The notes: generated by a model from the sequence alone, not told the origin. A stretch of 64,000 nt of DNA from Siphonodentalium dalli (GCA_032622095.1 CP136065.1:214996151-215060150); one strand, 5' to 3'; positions 29,466 through 43,485 are shown, numbered from the stretch's first letter. Made by a program: numbers and translations.

Positions 29466-29915
29466 TATTTAGGCAGGTAGTCGCCACTATAGTCGACGAG
29501 ATGAACTAACTGCATGATGATTGTTTGTGCAGGTGCTAGTCGCCACTATAGTCGGCGCGAGATGGACTAACTGCATGATTGGATAAGATATTTATAATTC
29601 ATGTACTCGTCACATCCGATACGCTATCCGATGATCCCGGCCGAATTAGGATCATATCACCGTTTCGTTTTGACTCTCAGAAGGCGACCTATTTTGACAC
29701 TCGTTTCCAGTTTAGGAGACCTTTACTCGATTTTACCGTTTTGTTATATCGTCTCTCGCTGTGTGGAAGTGAAGACAAAACGCCGATACTATATGCCTAT
29801 TTTAATTATGTTGCTGAACGATGGGTGACACCATTGTGAGTATGAATATTACTGTACATCAAACGTGTGTTAACTGTTGTGTTAAACTGAGCGGTGTTGA
29901 CTTCTCTGCTACGCC
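29465..29915. repeat. Spacer duplication, copy 1
   Basis: Matches 38253-38670. It contains a short tandem duplication (AGTCGCCACTATAGTCG near 29477 and 29535) and a donor-like ATTGTGAGTATG at its end. The 86-codon frame at 29579-29839 is not preserved in the other copy after a small indel, so I do not call a gene. Confidence 0.6.
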
Positions 29916-31599
29916 CGCTGACAACTCGCTAGCTGGCAGGTAGAATTATGCCAGGAGAATGTTTTTTTGTTGATAGTTCCATGTTACACAACAATTTACC
30001 GAGCACGCATGCGAATATAAGTTCTCTCCGGGAGCATCGATGGTGCATTGATATTTGATATATGGTTTTCGACTGTATTAATAATGGGATGTGTATAGAG
30101 CCTATCCCCGCGAGGATCCGTATCGCAAATAACAGTGATCTCTGACTGCGCAGACGATAATAAACTGCCATTTGCTCACTCGTATGTTAACGTGATGATG
30201 GACACACTACATAACGAACCGGGTATTCTGATGAAATGGTTTAAATATAACAGCATGCAAGCCAATCCTAACTAATTCCAGATAATGCCATCTTGTCCAG
30301 TCAATATACCCAAAATATCACATAACCTAGAAAACATTAGAATTGATTTATAACTTTTTTATTGGAGTATTTGGAGGTAAGGCAAGTAAAATGTGTCGAC
30401 AAACACTGAATGAAACTATGCATATCAGATATCATTTTAAAAAGGAATGACATGACGTCGGTTTAAAATGAGCAGAACTAGTTCCTGTATCTGGACCGAT
30501 TTGTGCAACGGTTAAAGGTAAAATGGCCAAATGATGTGTTTTTTTAAATACACTGAATAAATCAAGATCAGTATATGGGATCTTATATGGCAGAAATTCT
30601 TATTGCATCCGTGAAAGATTTTGTAGCGCCTTTTTGACCTCGCAAAATGTATGTGATGTTCTTGTTTATATAATCTTGAAATATTCGTTGAATTTCTATT
30701 AAACAAATTCCAACCAACATGGCTGCGAAATTACTCCAATGTTAGACACTTTTCAAATATGCAATTATATTACTGACATTCTCTGCTCTGCTCACATAAT
30801 TTAGACAGCTAGGAAGTTAAACGTGAAAGCTATTAAATGTGTATTCGGGATTGGAATTCCAAACCATCAATTACAACAACATACATACACAATTCAATTT
30901 AACAGCGATATGAGCTTTGTTGTGATACCAAATGAGGCATATCAATTAAAATTATTGATGCAACACATTTGACTTGTGTTAAAGAAAAATAACACAACAT
31001 AATCGTTTGGTTGGAAGAGCAATGATTTCGATGACAGAAGTATAATACTATTTTGGCTAGCCGCTTAAAAGCAATCAAATTCCCTTTTCCGGTATATCAA
31101 TACGATATTCAAGCAAAATTATAATTCTTCCAGACAGAAGTATTCTAAACTACAGGATCACCTAAGTTTCAATTGTAAACTATTAATATGATTGTGTTGT
31201 TTATATTCATATGTGCTATTTTCATATTCGGTCGAAAGATCGTCAGTGCTCGAATTTGTATAATGCTTCTATACCTCCGACTTTAACTCAACTTTGCCAA
31301 TCTTACCCAGGTGTCAAATTTCCATTTATCTCACGAGCGAGGTAACACGTTTGTCCCTCACAACAATGTGTCTATTATATCTTAATGGAAATGTGGTTTT
31401 CATTCATCCTCACGTTGACAATTAAATTAAATTTAGTTGATACTCTCATCGTATAACAATACATATTGAGAAGAAATGTGTTAGTGCATGCAATTCACAA
31501 TGATGTGTATGCATATATGTATAAATTGGAAATTAAACGGTGTATTTGTGTATTCATAAGAAAGGTTGGCGTAGTTTGGCAGTCATGTGCATATATTTC
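29916..31599. other. Non-coding spacer, partly duplicated at 38690-39402
   Basis: The section 30020-30840 matches the other spacer copy with deletions. The rest (30840-31599) is AT-rich and unique here. No coding or RNA gene recognised. Confidence 0.5.
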
Positions 31600-33890
31600 G
31601 TCAGGGGATGGGGTGGATGGGGGGGGGGTAACACGTTAAGCATCGGGAGTGGTTTATCTCACGCTGTGCCTTTTTGATAAATAGTGATAGTTTTTTCATA
31701 GCTTTCCCACCGCTAGAGTTAAATAGTTCATAAAGTTTTATTACGTTAGGTCGACTGTAGTAGTACGGTTTGATATATTTCAATCTTAGATCTATAAACT
31801 GCGGGCAGATGGGAATGGTGTGGTATTCGTCACCTAGCGCTTCCATGATAAGGTGCATTTCCTATCGGAATACGAGGTATTTATCCACGAACCAGTTTCC
31901 ACTGGAAATGTGTGGTTTCTAGTTCTGAATCTAAGGAGGGTCAATAAGGCGCTGTTGTCATCTAAGGATATATACTTCGGTCTACCGAAGTTCGGTTTTA
32001 TATAACTATAAAACGCAAATTTGTTTGACACTACTCACTGATTGATTCTGCCATGTATAAGACATACCTAGATTATTTAGCTCCGTTCGTACAAATTTTT
32101 AGCCATGGGATATTTACCGATTCCTTCGTACTTGATTCTGTCATAATGGTGTAAGGGATATAGGGGGGTCTGGTGCTTTCCATATTTAATATCTTGCTCC
32201 AGTATATTAGGGGTTTTGTCTTGATTTTCGTCACGATTGGTACGATTCCCAGCTCTCCGTATATAAATGTTTGAGAAGTCGACTTGTTCAAGTTAAGAAT
32301 AAAACGTAGAAACCATGTTTCTATTTTTCTGAAACATTCAAGGTTTTCAAACCCCCAGATCTCGGCGCCGTATGTACTGATGGGTACAATACATTTTTCA
32401 TAAACTTCGAGAATAGATTCGACCGATAGTTTGTTACTGCGGGCTGTGTTTATTAATGCATACATTGCCTTTTTTGTGATATTACATCTGATGTTTCTGT
32501 CCCTGGTGAATCTACCTGATTTGTTGAACTTCGATCCGAGGTATTTATAGTTGTTTACAACTTCTATTTTTTCCGAGTTTAAACGAAATTGTGCCTCCTT
32601 ATTTTTCTTGCGACTTCTTCCGAATATTACGATATTTGTTTTCGAGAGGTTTATTTTCATCTTCCAGATATCGCAATATTCTGTGAATTTATTTAATGAA
32701 TATTGGAGACCTTCCTTTGTATTCGATGTAAGTATTGTAGTGTCCGCATATAACAGAAGGAGAAGTTTAAGGTAAAAGCCGGTGTCCGAATTTCTAATTT
32801 TTTCTAAGTTGAAACCGTCACATCCACAACTCATAAGGTATTCATGTAAGTCATTTAGATATATGAAAAAAAGAATCGGGGAAAGGCTGCCTCCTTGTTT
32901 CAAGTCTACGTAACGACGTTGACGTCGATACGCGATCTTTTAGGCATAATCTCATATTGTGATACAAGCCGTTGATAACTCACAAGATTTTGCCTGAATC
33001 ATTGCAACTGTGTAGCTTTGTCCAAAGGCTTTCTCTGTGAATTAGATCGAAAGCTTTGGAGAAATCAACAAACGCACAGCAAAAGTTATCTATGTTGACA
33101 TTTGCTAAGTTGGTCAGGGTATAAAGATTGAACATATGATATATTGTGAGCACCCTTTGTGAAAACCAGTATTAAATTCTGATTGGATGCGATTTTGTTC
33201 GATGTAAGCATATATACGTTTGCTGGTGAAAACTTTTGACATACAACTCAATAGTGTTATCCTGCGGTAGTTGTCTGGATTTGAAGTGTCATTCTTATTT
33301 TTGAAGATGGGGCTAATAACTCCAATATCCCAGTCAGTTTGAATAACACCTGTATCGAATATAGCATTAAAGTAAGGTGTATAAAAGTCACCTAGAAATG
33401 GCCAGCTATGTTTAATAAATGAGTTATTAACATTGTCACATCTCGGGGCCATGCCTGATTTCAACGATTTAACGACGTTCTCTATTTCGATTTTAGAAAT
33501 TGGCCCGTTCAAAGAATTGTCATTCTATCGTGATTCCGGGTTGGACTCTGGTTGGGTTATTGGTTTGGCTGACGCCTGTATCTGCCATAGCCGACAACGC
33601 GAGTTCGTCGTTTTGTAATGCGATCTGAAGCTCTCTACTGTGGGGCGTGGTAGTTCACGCGTCTTTTTGGGTCCACTAATTTCCTTGAGAAGTTTCCAGA
33701 AATCTTTGCTGGAATTAGTGCGAATGTTATGTAACTTTGTTCTTATACCCGCATTATACTTCATTTTACTTCTGGTTAATGCCATTTTGTATTGTTGTCT
33801 TCTTTTAATCATTAACGCCCATCGGGTGTATACTGCTGGGCATATTTTAAATAGCTGTGTGTCTGTGGAGCTTTTGTAAATAGATAATTG
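31600..33890 (-). pseudogene. Jockey/CR1-like LINE, RT to C-terminus, copy B
   Basis: The fullest copy of the LINE. In minus order: linker KDFWKLLKEISGPKK (33812-33525), RT palm start KSLKSGMAPRCDN and NYRRITLLS (33512-33114), DFSKAFD (about 33075), then a 276-codon frame 32903-32073 with QGGSLSPILF, YAD-TT and a KINLSKTN block, and a Cys/His-type tail in two frames to 31601 (GDEYHT..ICPQF). The endonuclease is missing. Motif C lacks one Asp and at least three frame breaks exist, so it is dead. Copy A matches from 32409 onward. Confidence 0.85.
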
Positions 33891-36627
33891 TTTTTTTCCG
33901 GTTGTGACAATTCGCAGTATGTCCCTGTTTGCGGATACCTATTTGCGGAGTCCCCGAATTCGCGGAGGTCTCCTAAAATGGTCGAAATATGTTGATTTTA
34001 ATGAGGGAACGGGAGCGTATATGAACTGTGATTTATATATAGGATATTAAATAGAGGATATTTTAAAGAAGGCTATAATCTGGCCGTGTCAATCTGAGCT
34101 ATGGCGATCGGATATCTCACATGACAACACATTTCGGATTTTCGCGGGGTGTGTATTCGCTGGATTGATAGTTTCAGTATGTAACTATTGTGACCGCATT
34201 AATTGCTTTCAATGTTTAGATATCAACAATGGCTGGACCACTGTTGAAGATTTTATGGCGGGAACACAATGACTCCAATGTTTGATCCGCATTTAGATTC
34301 TTCTGGTGTGGTGAATTAGAAACCTACAGTAATTAGCCGTAGTTTTTTGTAAGCATGGCGGCCAGGGATGGCGCCACCAGCTGTTATATGAACACATGAT
34401 GATACAGACCAGATTGATTCTGACACTGTTTACTGGTTTATACGGACCCCGGCTGGTATGGACATCGGGATATGACTGAAATATGTTGTCTTGTGTTTGA
34501 CAAAATTGAATTTGTAGTTCAATTCAATAAATAGTTTAAATAAACGTTGTAACTAATACTACTTGTAAAGGCAGCTTAATTGTCATCGATGATCTCCATA
34601 AGTTCTAGAGTATATATATACAGTGTACCAGGTTACTTCCTGAATGGCGCTGTCTACATGTTTTCCTAAATATTTTGTATGAGCATTGTGCAAATTCGAA
34701 ACCCCATTCAAACTATCATGTGAACTTTGGGACATATGTAATCAATATACATATATATTAATATAATTAAAGATATAATGTTGACACTGAAAGTTCGTAT
34801 CAACTTGAGCGCATCAAACACAGTCGGTAAATACATCTTTGGTTATTGAACACAGTGGCGATAATGTTTTGGGAGAGTGATTCACTGTGACCCACTCAAC
34901 CCCGAAATCGACATCCGACATATTACATAATTATACGTGTGTTGCTTATCGCACACTCTTTACATATTACATTCCGACCATTGGGAATCTGAATTGAAAT
35001 TAACTCAAATTATTGCTCAATTTTTAACGTTATTGTCTTCTTTTGTTGAATTCAATGCATTCAGTGATTTTTTTTTAGAAATGACATGGGCTCATCACTT
35101 GTGTGCTGCTACGTCAATAACAGGTATTGATAAATGGACCCTGAATGAGACCACATATCGATCCATGTATAGTGTAAATGTATAAATGGCTGATACACTT
35201 GTATACACTGTGTCACGACGAGTATATACATGTGTTGTGGTAACCGACGTAAACTATTTCTTTTATTACTTTTTGTAAAGAGCCCCGAACCCCATCCGCG
35301 CCATCAAGATATAGACACATTTGTTAGTTCTATAACCCACACCGTTACATTCCTGGTAAATATTACCTCTATTACTCCTATAGATGGCCTCATTATTTTC
35401 TATATACAGTGGACATGCAGACAGACAAATATTCGAACATATACAGATACTAGATAAAACCAGCTGTGTCATTATATTGATATCGTTTCAATCACAGGCC
35501 TAACATGTTATGTTAATATATTTAAATAAAGTAAAATATAAATATAAATGCATACTTTAAATGAGATCCATATCAGTATGGATTCCGTATAAACCAGGGT
35601 CAGTATGAGCCGAGGTCCGTGTAAGCCAGGGTCCGTAACATTCGGTGGTACGTATAAAAGTCAGGGTCCGTATGCATGCGCCAGGGTCTGTATCAGCCTC
35701 ATACCGACGCATGCCCCTCCCGAATCGGAAGCCTATAATCTACATAGTAGTATGGCTGCATTTTCTCTAATAACAACATAATGTGTATAATTATCTTGCA
35801 TGGTAAATTTATAACTGGAATCGGCATTAATGGGACTTATGAACCTAATATGCATATCAATACATTTTCCAACATAAACAGTGCTACTACAATAGTGTTA
35901 TGTATTCTCTGTTTATGACATGTGTGTGTGTGTGTGTACGTGTGTGTGTGTCTGTGAGATAGGGAGAGAGCGAGCGAGAGAGAGAGAGAGAGAGCGAAAG
36001 AGAGAGAGAGAGAGAGAGAGAGAGACAAGTTTATAGCGACTCTTTACTTCCTATGTCAGTAACATGGCTGTCACGTGGTAGTAATGGTGAAAATGCCTAA
36101 ATGCCGTTTTATTTTATTTGTATGCAATACGTGGTGATGCGATAGCTAATTTGCCAATTAGCAGCGCATTCATTGAACATATCCTTTGAGAGTGGTATTT
36201 GGGATATGAAAACGAAGATTAATAAAACACTTGTCTCTACGCTAATATTCTATATACGCTAATATATTAGCATGACGGGTTGACATAAAATAGGAGTTAA
36301 GCTAATATTTTAGCGTATCGTGTTCAAATGGTTAACAATTAACTAGTTTTGTGGACACCCATTAAGTCGGGTTTGATCGTGACTTGTATCTGTATAAATA
36401 CAAGGCTCGTCAGATTGCCCAGTGTTAGCTTGTTCAACTGTTCCCCAAATAGTTATTGTCATTGACATGGGAACTTTATCTGGATATATGACCCCTCATC
36501 TAGGCATTCCCCTCTAAAACGTGTCCACTATAACCAAGAAACAGACAAGTGCAGTATAGTGCTTTAGTTAATGTCACAAATCGTGTTTATTTTGTTCTGA
36601 TTGTATCTTAAGTGTTGTGCATCATGA
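33891..36627. repeat. Duplicate of 1661-4483 (copy B), including the 1.2-kb repeat copy 2
   Basis: Collinear with A with few changes. The 1.2-kb repeat lies at about 34355-35570. A compound (TG)n/(GA)n microsatellite at 35921-36026 has expanded to about 100 bp against about 40 bp in A. No genes. Confidence 0.8.
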
Positions 36628-37949
36628 GTCATGTATTACCACAAAGTTATGCATGGTGATGGGGATTGCTTTTATGAATAACCTACTAGAGGTAGTGGAA
36701 TATGAGCCAAATTATAAATAAATAGACCAAATATAACCTTTTTCCAATGACATTGACTGTAGCAATTGACATTGACCCTATAAGGCATATGGCCCAGTCC
36801 ATTGATAGATGCCTAACGGCAATATGAGTTAACATAATTTCTTCAAACAAAATTAGACTCAGGTTTCCTGCAGTTGAATTTTCAATAATAATATTTGATG
36901 CCGTTGCCATGGAAACCAGATTATATCTTAACAGTTTGTCAGACCTCTCACTGGGAACCACCCAAGTGCCCATTATAACTACGCAACACATATGTGAAGT
37001 TTCATGATTTAGTTACTAAAGTCACAAAATTGTTGTTATTTTGGTCTTGACGGAATTGCATCGTCGCTTATCGCTAATGTACTGTCACAATTACCACAAC
37101 AAGGTAGTACTTAAAATGCAGATTAAAATGTGACTAAACGTGCCATACAACACAAAATACACGAGGTTCGTTGATTCTCAAAAGCGGCATTTTTTATTTT
37201 TCTTCAAATATATGGTGTCGTTATCACGGAAACCTGGGTTTATAACATTTGACACCACCTCCACGTGGGCACGCCCTCCAAAAAGTGTTCCCTATAACGA
37301 AGTATATATTTTCGTGCATTAGTCAATCAATTCACAATTCAACCCCTAAGGCACCCCAGATAAGTACATAACACTATGATATACACAAAAGCACGATATA
37401 TTGGGAAAATAACTGATTTTAGAGGTTTAGAGGTCTTTATCTCATGACTGGCGTGTTAGTTGCAACCATAACACAGTTTTCCGTGTAGCCCATATGATCT
37501 AGATTATTTCCGAGTAAAGATCACGTATTCAAAACTGACATATAAACTCAGTAGGTAGAAAATGTATGACCCGATATGAAAAAAGCTAATATTTTGGTCA
37601 ATGACCTTGATCTTTGTATATGACCTTAACATATAGTGGTAAATCTCCAGTGTCAAATGAAAGCCCACCAAGGATAGCACCCCGTAGGAATGCCACGATA
37701 GAGTTACTGCATTAAACTTTCTTGGTATAGACCATTATAGGCATATGTTTTACGCCGGCCAAAAACGCTATATTGCCATGGAAACACACATTTTCCCACA
37801 CTAAGCTACACTGCCCCGATGTGCCCAATCATTGGCATAAACTTCAGACTATGAGCTTTCAGAAAACTTTTGGTATAATTTGCCCACCAAGTTGGTACCA
37901 ATTTCCAATTTTGGGGAGCCTGGCTCATGCACTAATTATATTTTTTTAA
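36628..37949. other. Start of B-specific 4.45-kb insertion, non-coding
   Basis: The A-type sequence stops at about 36627 and resumes at 41079. This part has no recognised gene or repeat family. Confidence 0.55.
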
Positions 37950-38061
37950 TGCACATGGTACAACTAAATGTTAGCATGTCCGTTTAACGCGTCCTTTTAT
38001 TTGTGTGTCAGGTTGCTCGATAACGTCGGGTGAATGCGTCTTCGTCGATTTAGTTCAAGTA

Positions 38062-38143
38062 ATGAAGATATTTTGGTTAATATTGGTTACATTGTCTTCC
38101 ATGTCGGATAATTTGGCAGCTCAGCAGATACCTCCTATTACAT
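38062..38143 (+). CDS. First coding exon of a secreted protein, copy 2
   Basis: ATG 38062 encodes MKIFWLILVTLSS..DNLAAQQIP and stops at donor GTGAGT 38144-38149. It is the partner of 28675-28756, with the same exon length and phase. Most differences are conservative (Phe/Ile, Ile/Val), so the pair may have been under selection after duplication. Later exons not found. Confidence 0.6.
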
Positions 38144-39402
38144 GTGAGTTACATAGACTGTTAACACTCTTTTATTCAAATTTCAACATGCTATAGGTTA
38201 GGTTGTTTATGATATGCGACAGTTGCATGTGCCACTGCCTTCAGAATATTTGTGATATTTATGCAGGTAGTCGTCACTATAGTCGGCGCGAGATGGACTA
38301 ACTGCATGATGGGATCAGGCTGATGATTGGATAAGATATTTATAATTCATGTACTCGTCACATCCGATATGCTATCCGATGATCGCGACCGAATTAGGAT
38401 CATATTATCGTTTTGTTTTAACTGTCAAACAACCACCTATTTTGACATTCATTTCCATTTGAAGAGACCTTTACTCGATTTTACCCTTTTGTTGTCTCGT
38501 CTGTCTCGCTGTGTTGAAGTGAAGACAAAACACCGATACTATATGCCTATTTTAATTATGTTGCTGAACGATGGGTGACACCATTGTGAGTATGAATATT
38601 ACTGTACATCACACGTGTGTTAACTGTTGTGTTAAACTGAGCGGTGTTGACTTCTATGTAACGCCCGCTAACTCGCTCCGGGAACATCGGGGTTCATGGA
38701 GATTTTATACATGGTTGTCGGTTTTATTAATAATGGGACGTGTATAGCGCTTATCCCTACAACGGCCCTAAGCGCAAATAATAGTGACGATAATACTCTG
38801 CCATTTGCTCACTCGTATTTTAAACGTGATGTTGGACAAACTACATAAAGAGTCGGGTATTCTGATCAAATGGTTTAAATCTAACAGCAAGCAAGCCAAT
38901 CGTAACTAATTCCAGATATTGACATCTAGTCCAGTCAATATACCCAAAATATCACCTAACCTAGACAACATTAGACCAGAATTGATTTATAACTTTTTCA
39001 TTAGAAAAACATATCTGTTTAAAACGAGCAGTACTAGTTCAGATATCTGGACCGATTTGTGCAACGGTTAAAGGTCAAATGGTCAAATGATTTTTTTTTA
39101 AATGAACCGAATCAATCAAGATCAGTATATGGGATCTTAAATGGCAGAAATTCTTATTGTATCCGTGACATATCTAAGACCGCCTTTTTGAACTCTCAAA
39201 ATGTATGTGATATTCTTGTTTATATAATCTAGAAATATTCGTTGAATTTATATTAAACAGATGTCAAGCCAAAATGGCCGAGAAATTACTCAAATGTTAG
39301 ACACGTTTCGAATATGATATTATATTATTGACATTCTCTGCTCTGCTCAGATAATTTAGTCAGAAACAAGGTTAAATGTGCTAGCTATTAAATGTGTATT
39401 CG
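38144..39402. repeat. Spacer duplication, copy 2
   Basis: Matches 28757-28858, then 29465-29915 and 30020-30840, but lacks the GC-rich insertion. It ends abruptly at TGTATTCGGG, where a LINE 5' end begins. Confidence 0.75.
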
Positions 39403-40720
39403 GGGACTTCCGGTATGTGCGTCGAGGCTTGATATGTTAGAAAAATCGGTCCTCGATTTCTACATAAATAAACATTAAAACTGCCTAATATAGGTGAATA
39501 ATTCAACTAGATCCACACCATTTACTACCAGGAACCGATGTTTGAAATGAATTAATGAAACTATCGGAGGATCAACGAAAAATTGTTATGTGAGTTGAAC
39601 AAAATCGCTAGAGCCTCCATCCCGTCCTTCGGCCGCCATATTGAATCCAAGGTAAACAAATAAACTCAAGTGTTACTTCGCGAATCAAAGATGACAAATA
39701 AACGAAAGCACAACAGAAACCATTCTAAAAACGATGTAGAAAATCAAAAGTCTACAGGTTATGCAAGTGACGACACCTTAAATTCGGAACCTAACAAACA
39801 GATGACTAAGCAAGAATTCATAAACAAATACAAAGCTAAATCACCACCCTCACCAATCGTCGAAAACCATGAGCCTAAAGCTACAGATATATCCCCATCG
39901 AACATCATTAATACTCAGATGGCTTCTCTTGCTGCAAAAATTGATTCGTTGGCGACAGATTGGGAAACCATCACACACAAATAACCACAGGTCAAAAGTA
40001 TCATGCAGAGGAAATAAACAATACAATGAAAAACTTCAAAGAATGAATGAAGAAAATATTAAATGACCAAACTGAATTCTTTGAACTGAAGCTGAAAACT
40101 TGGAATGATGAAAAGAAATCACTAATATCCATAATTGATGAGCAAAAACTTCAAATTGAAAACAACAAATGGAAATTAATGATCTGGAGCAGCAAGGCCG
40201 CAAAGATAGTGTACGAATATTCGGCATCAGCGACCAAAACCACGAAACATTAGATGATTGTGAGCAAACTACACTAAATTTTCTTAATTCAAAGCTCAAC
40301 CTCAACCTGAAAATGAAGCATATTGCTATTGCTCATCGAGTGGGGAAAAATAACATCTGGTTCCGACCAAGACCCAAACCGCGAGCAATCCTGGTTAAAT
40401 TCTCAATGCGTAGATACAAGAACAATGTAATTAAAAATCTAAAATCTCTAAACGGAACAGGATTTTCTATCGTTGAAGACGCGACACAACTGAACAGTCA
40501 ACTACTCAGAAAAGCATATATCTGTGATAAAATTAAAAACTCTTGGATCCAAAATGGAAAACTATACGTGAAGAAACTTGATGATTCCATAATCAAATTT
40601 CGCACTGAAGATGAACTTGATGCTATAATCAAAGGACGAACAGGTAATCAAGGGGAATAGCAGATGGACGTTCATCTGTAATTGATACAAGTAGTAGCCG
40701 AAATTGGATAAATTACAAAT
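39403..40720 (+). pseudogene. L1/Tx1-like LINE: 5' UTR and ORF1 remnant
   Basis: The 5' end GGACTTCCGGTATG starts at the point where spacer homology stops. A YY1-like GGCCGCCATATTG lies at about 39629. ORF1 starts at ATG 39691 (basic, Lys/Asn-rich) and continues in three frames to 40660. The last part (40169-40660) holds an RRM-like SVRIFGI...AHRVGK...PRAILVKF and the C-terminal segment LNGTGFSIVED, as in ORF1p-type RNA chaperones of L1-like elements. Frameshifts near 39984 and 40200 break it. ORF2 is absent here. Confidence 0.8.
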
Positions 40721-41228
40721 GTATATATGTTATTATTTTTGAAATTTTGCTGCATTATACACAATATGCTATGTCCATAAGACCATAACCCACATTTGAT
40801 TAAAAGTCCCTTCATACACCACAACTCCGTAAATCGCGTTCCTTCTATGTGTTATAGCTATTGAGTGATAATTTGTGCTTCTGGTTTACTATAATCATAT
40901 TATACTATACATACAAGATAGTATATACATCAATAGAAATACAGTATTGTTGTTGGTAAATATCAATTAGCATTATTATTCATATTATCAGTCGATGCGT
41001 ATGGTACTTATAAGGACTGTGCTTTGATCCGTTAATTTTACCTTCATGGTAAATATTTCACTACATATTGAAAAACAAGTTGCCTTAATCTGTTAATTCT
41101 GCTACATAGGCGTCGAACCCCGTATACATTACACACATTATAGGTCCAAAAGAATAACAGTAATTTTGTCCAAGCACATCCAGAAATTCTCAATAATCGG
41201 AATCGGGTTCTCTCACAAAGCGAATAAC
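40721..41228. other. End of B insertion and left flank of B1
   Basis: No gene. Homology to A (from about 4484) resumes at 41079. Confidence 0.55.
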
Positions 41229-42097
41229 CACGCTGGTCGTCCGTGTAACGAGGACCCGGATAAGTAACGACGGAGGCTGGTCAAGAAAAACGTTGAGTAA
41301 AGGCCTTTAAAATTAATCTACCTAAATTTTAATGTGCGTAGTGTTTTGGGACAATATTAGTCTAAGTCGGTGGTTGCTAAATTGATGCCAACGAGTCCAC
41401 AATGAAGGTATAAAGAGGAGAGTTGTTGCAAAACCCTGATATTTCATGCAAATTGACCCAAAAAATAATGTTATCACGTGCAAATCTGAACAATTCATGA
41501 CGTTGAGGTACCGCTGGGATCCCTGTCATTGAAATATAAGCAACACAACCATCGCCAAGCAACCAGTTTCCAGCAATTCGAATTCAGCATTATCAACGAG
41601 TAACGAGGACCCGTTATCATGTAACGTTGGACGCGTTTCAGAAATCACATTGATTAACCGCGGACGCGAATATTCCGACAAACAATTTATTTAGAAACAT
41701 GAATGTATAATGAATCACATGAGCATGTGTTTTCCAATTAATTGTCGCATTGTTAACCATCTGTTTCACAGCAAAACGTTGTCAGGTGCTTCCTCTCGCC
41801 ATTACTCTGTTTCTCTTTTCACAACTAAGAGTGTATATGAATGTTTGCTATCGATAGGCACGTGGTTCAGCGAGATAATATAATTCAAGCTAATATGGGA
41901 CCCTGATGCAAATTACACGTGTGTGGAGATCACTAACCCATGCCAACAGGCATGTTGTGATACCGAAACAGTAAATATGTTGTTGAACATTTTAGGCCTT
42001 ATAAAATGTGTGCCGACACGAACTAATGCAAGTAATTTGCAGGATACCCAGGTGGGATACCGACATATTTTTTCGCTACCAAGCACAGGGTCGTGAA

Positions 42098-42438
42098 TAC
42101 AAAAGAATTCCCTCCACCGAACATAGACCCGTCTGTTCAATCGGGTTATGCTACGACACCCCCGGGTGGCAATATAGTTCTTCCGGAGGAGGACCTGATA
42201 AGTAAACGCTACAATCCAGAGAAGTGAGCAGTAATAGTTCACAGTCCGACGACAGGTATACACACCTCTCCCGGGGCAATTTTTTTTATCAAATCTGGAA
42301 GTCAGTAGCGATGAGGAAAATTCCGAGGCCCCTCTATCACGTGGTGACATCCAGTCAGCCATCCCGGCAAAGATGCATCGGCCTTCCCCTCAACTATGAC
42401 AAATGACGTGTCCATATATGCTCAGTAAAGAGTAAAAT
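42098..42438 (+). pseudogene. Disordered acidic protein fragment, copy B1
   Basis: Same peptide as 5545-5889 (EFPPPNIDPSVQSGY) but the start ATG is deleted. The second part is shifted by extra T residues near 42280. Confidence 0.5.
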
Positions 42439-42512
42439 GTACTGCTGAAGTGCGAAAGACCAGGGGTGATGAGAAGGGGTACGACCAAAAGATGCTTATA
42501 TAAAACCCCGGA

Positions 42513-43485
42513 ATGACTCACTGTATAGGCACATGGGCCCCACGGCCATGCCTCAGACCGGTTGTGAGTAATGATGATCATTACTCGGGACAGTCCTTTG
42601 CTAAGTATGACCACGGCCAATACGCATCGGAAACCCAAACGACAAAATATGACTACAGCCACTCAAACAATAATCATAGGGCAAGTGACGATGACGTCGC
42701 ATGGCAAATGAAATGAATAATAAAGTGGCAGAGCTGGAACAACGAGTTGGGTTGTTGGAGAGTTTAAGCAGATTAAACAAACCAAGGGCTAATGCGGGTG
42801 ACCATTATAGGGAAGGGTTTCCAGAAGGGCACCAAAGCCCACGAAAATATGAGCCGCCAAACACTAATTACCACGGTAGTGATGATAACCAACAATGGAC
42901 AGGAGGACCAGTCGGCTTAGCGTGTGATGATAGTAACTACCATCACACCACGACTAATCTGGACAGTCAATTGGCTGACATCGAACAGCGATTGGGGTTG
43001 TTTAAAGATTTAATGCAATTAAACAAACCAAGATCGAGCGATGTTGGCTATCATAGGATCATTACTCACGAACTGATGCCAGGCCAAGATCATTATAATA
43101 CAGGGACGATAACGGTCGCTTGACATGGGGGCAAGGGGACCGATCAAGTGACGATGACCGCCCCTTGACGGGAAGGCCCAACTGTGAGACCGACCGAACC
43201 GGTGGGACAAGACAACCCAATAAGCCTATCACAAATGACGGTACTACAAGGGAGCTGGAGATACACAGAGGGGCAGCACATGCCACTCGCGTTGTCAAAC
43301 AGCCAGTAACAGTACCGACTGTGACACCTCCCCACTACAGGCCACCTGAACCTGTCACTGGCCAATCAGTAACACAGGTTCAGTCCAAGGGAATACACAC
43401 GAACACCCATGGGTTCAGGCTACCTGAACCTGTCACTGGCCAATCAGTGGCACAAGTCTGGTCCCAGGGAATACACATGACCTGA
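42513..43485 (+). pseudogene. Coiled-coil repeat protein, copy B1
   Basis: Here an ATG at 42513 is in frame with the N-terminal part (MTHCIGTWAPRPCLRPV). Frame breaks lie at about 42693 and 43120. The two helix motifs are VAELEQRVGLLES and LADIEQRLGLFKD, and the C-terminal segment stays open through both 78-bp units to TGA 43483-43485. This copy and A have different lesions, so the ancestral gene coded for roughly 320 residues. No family recognised. Confidence 0.6.

Noticed and set aside
29579-29839. 86-codon plus ORF in the spacer duplication
   Set aside because: Begins with TTG and the frame is not kept in the copy at 38327-38578.
35921-36026. Ser/Leu-rich minus ORF at the microsatellite
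   Set aside because: Pure (GA)n/(TG)n translation.
41913-42362. 149-codon minus ORF in B1
   Set aside because: Antisense to the disordered plus-strand protein fragment; the plus reading is better supported and the A copy does not keep the minus frame.
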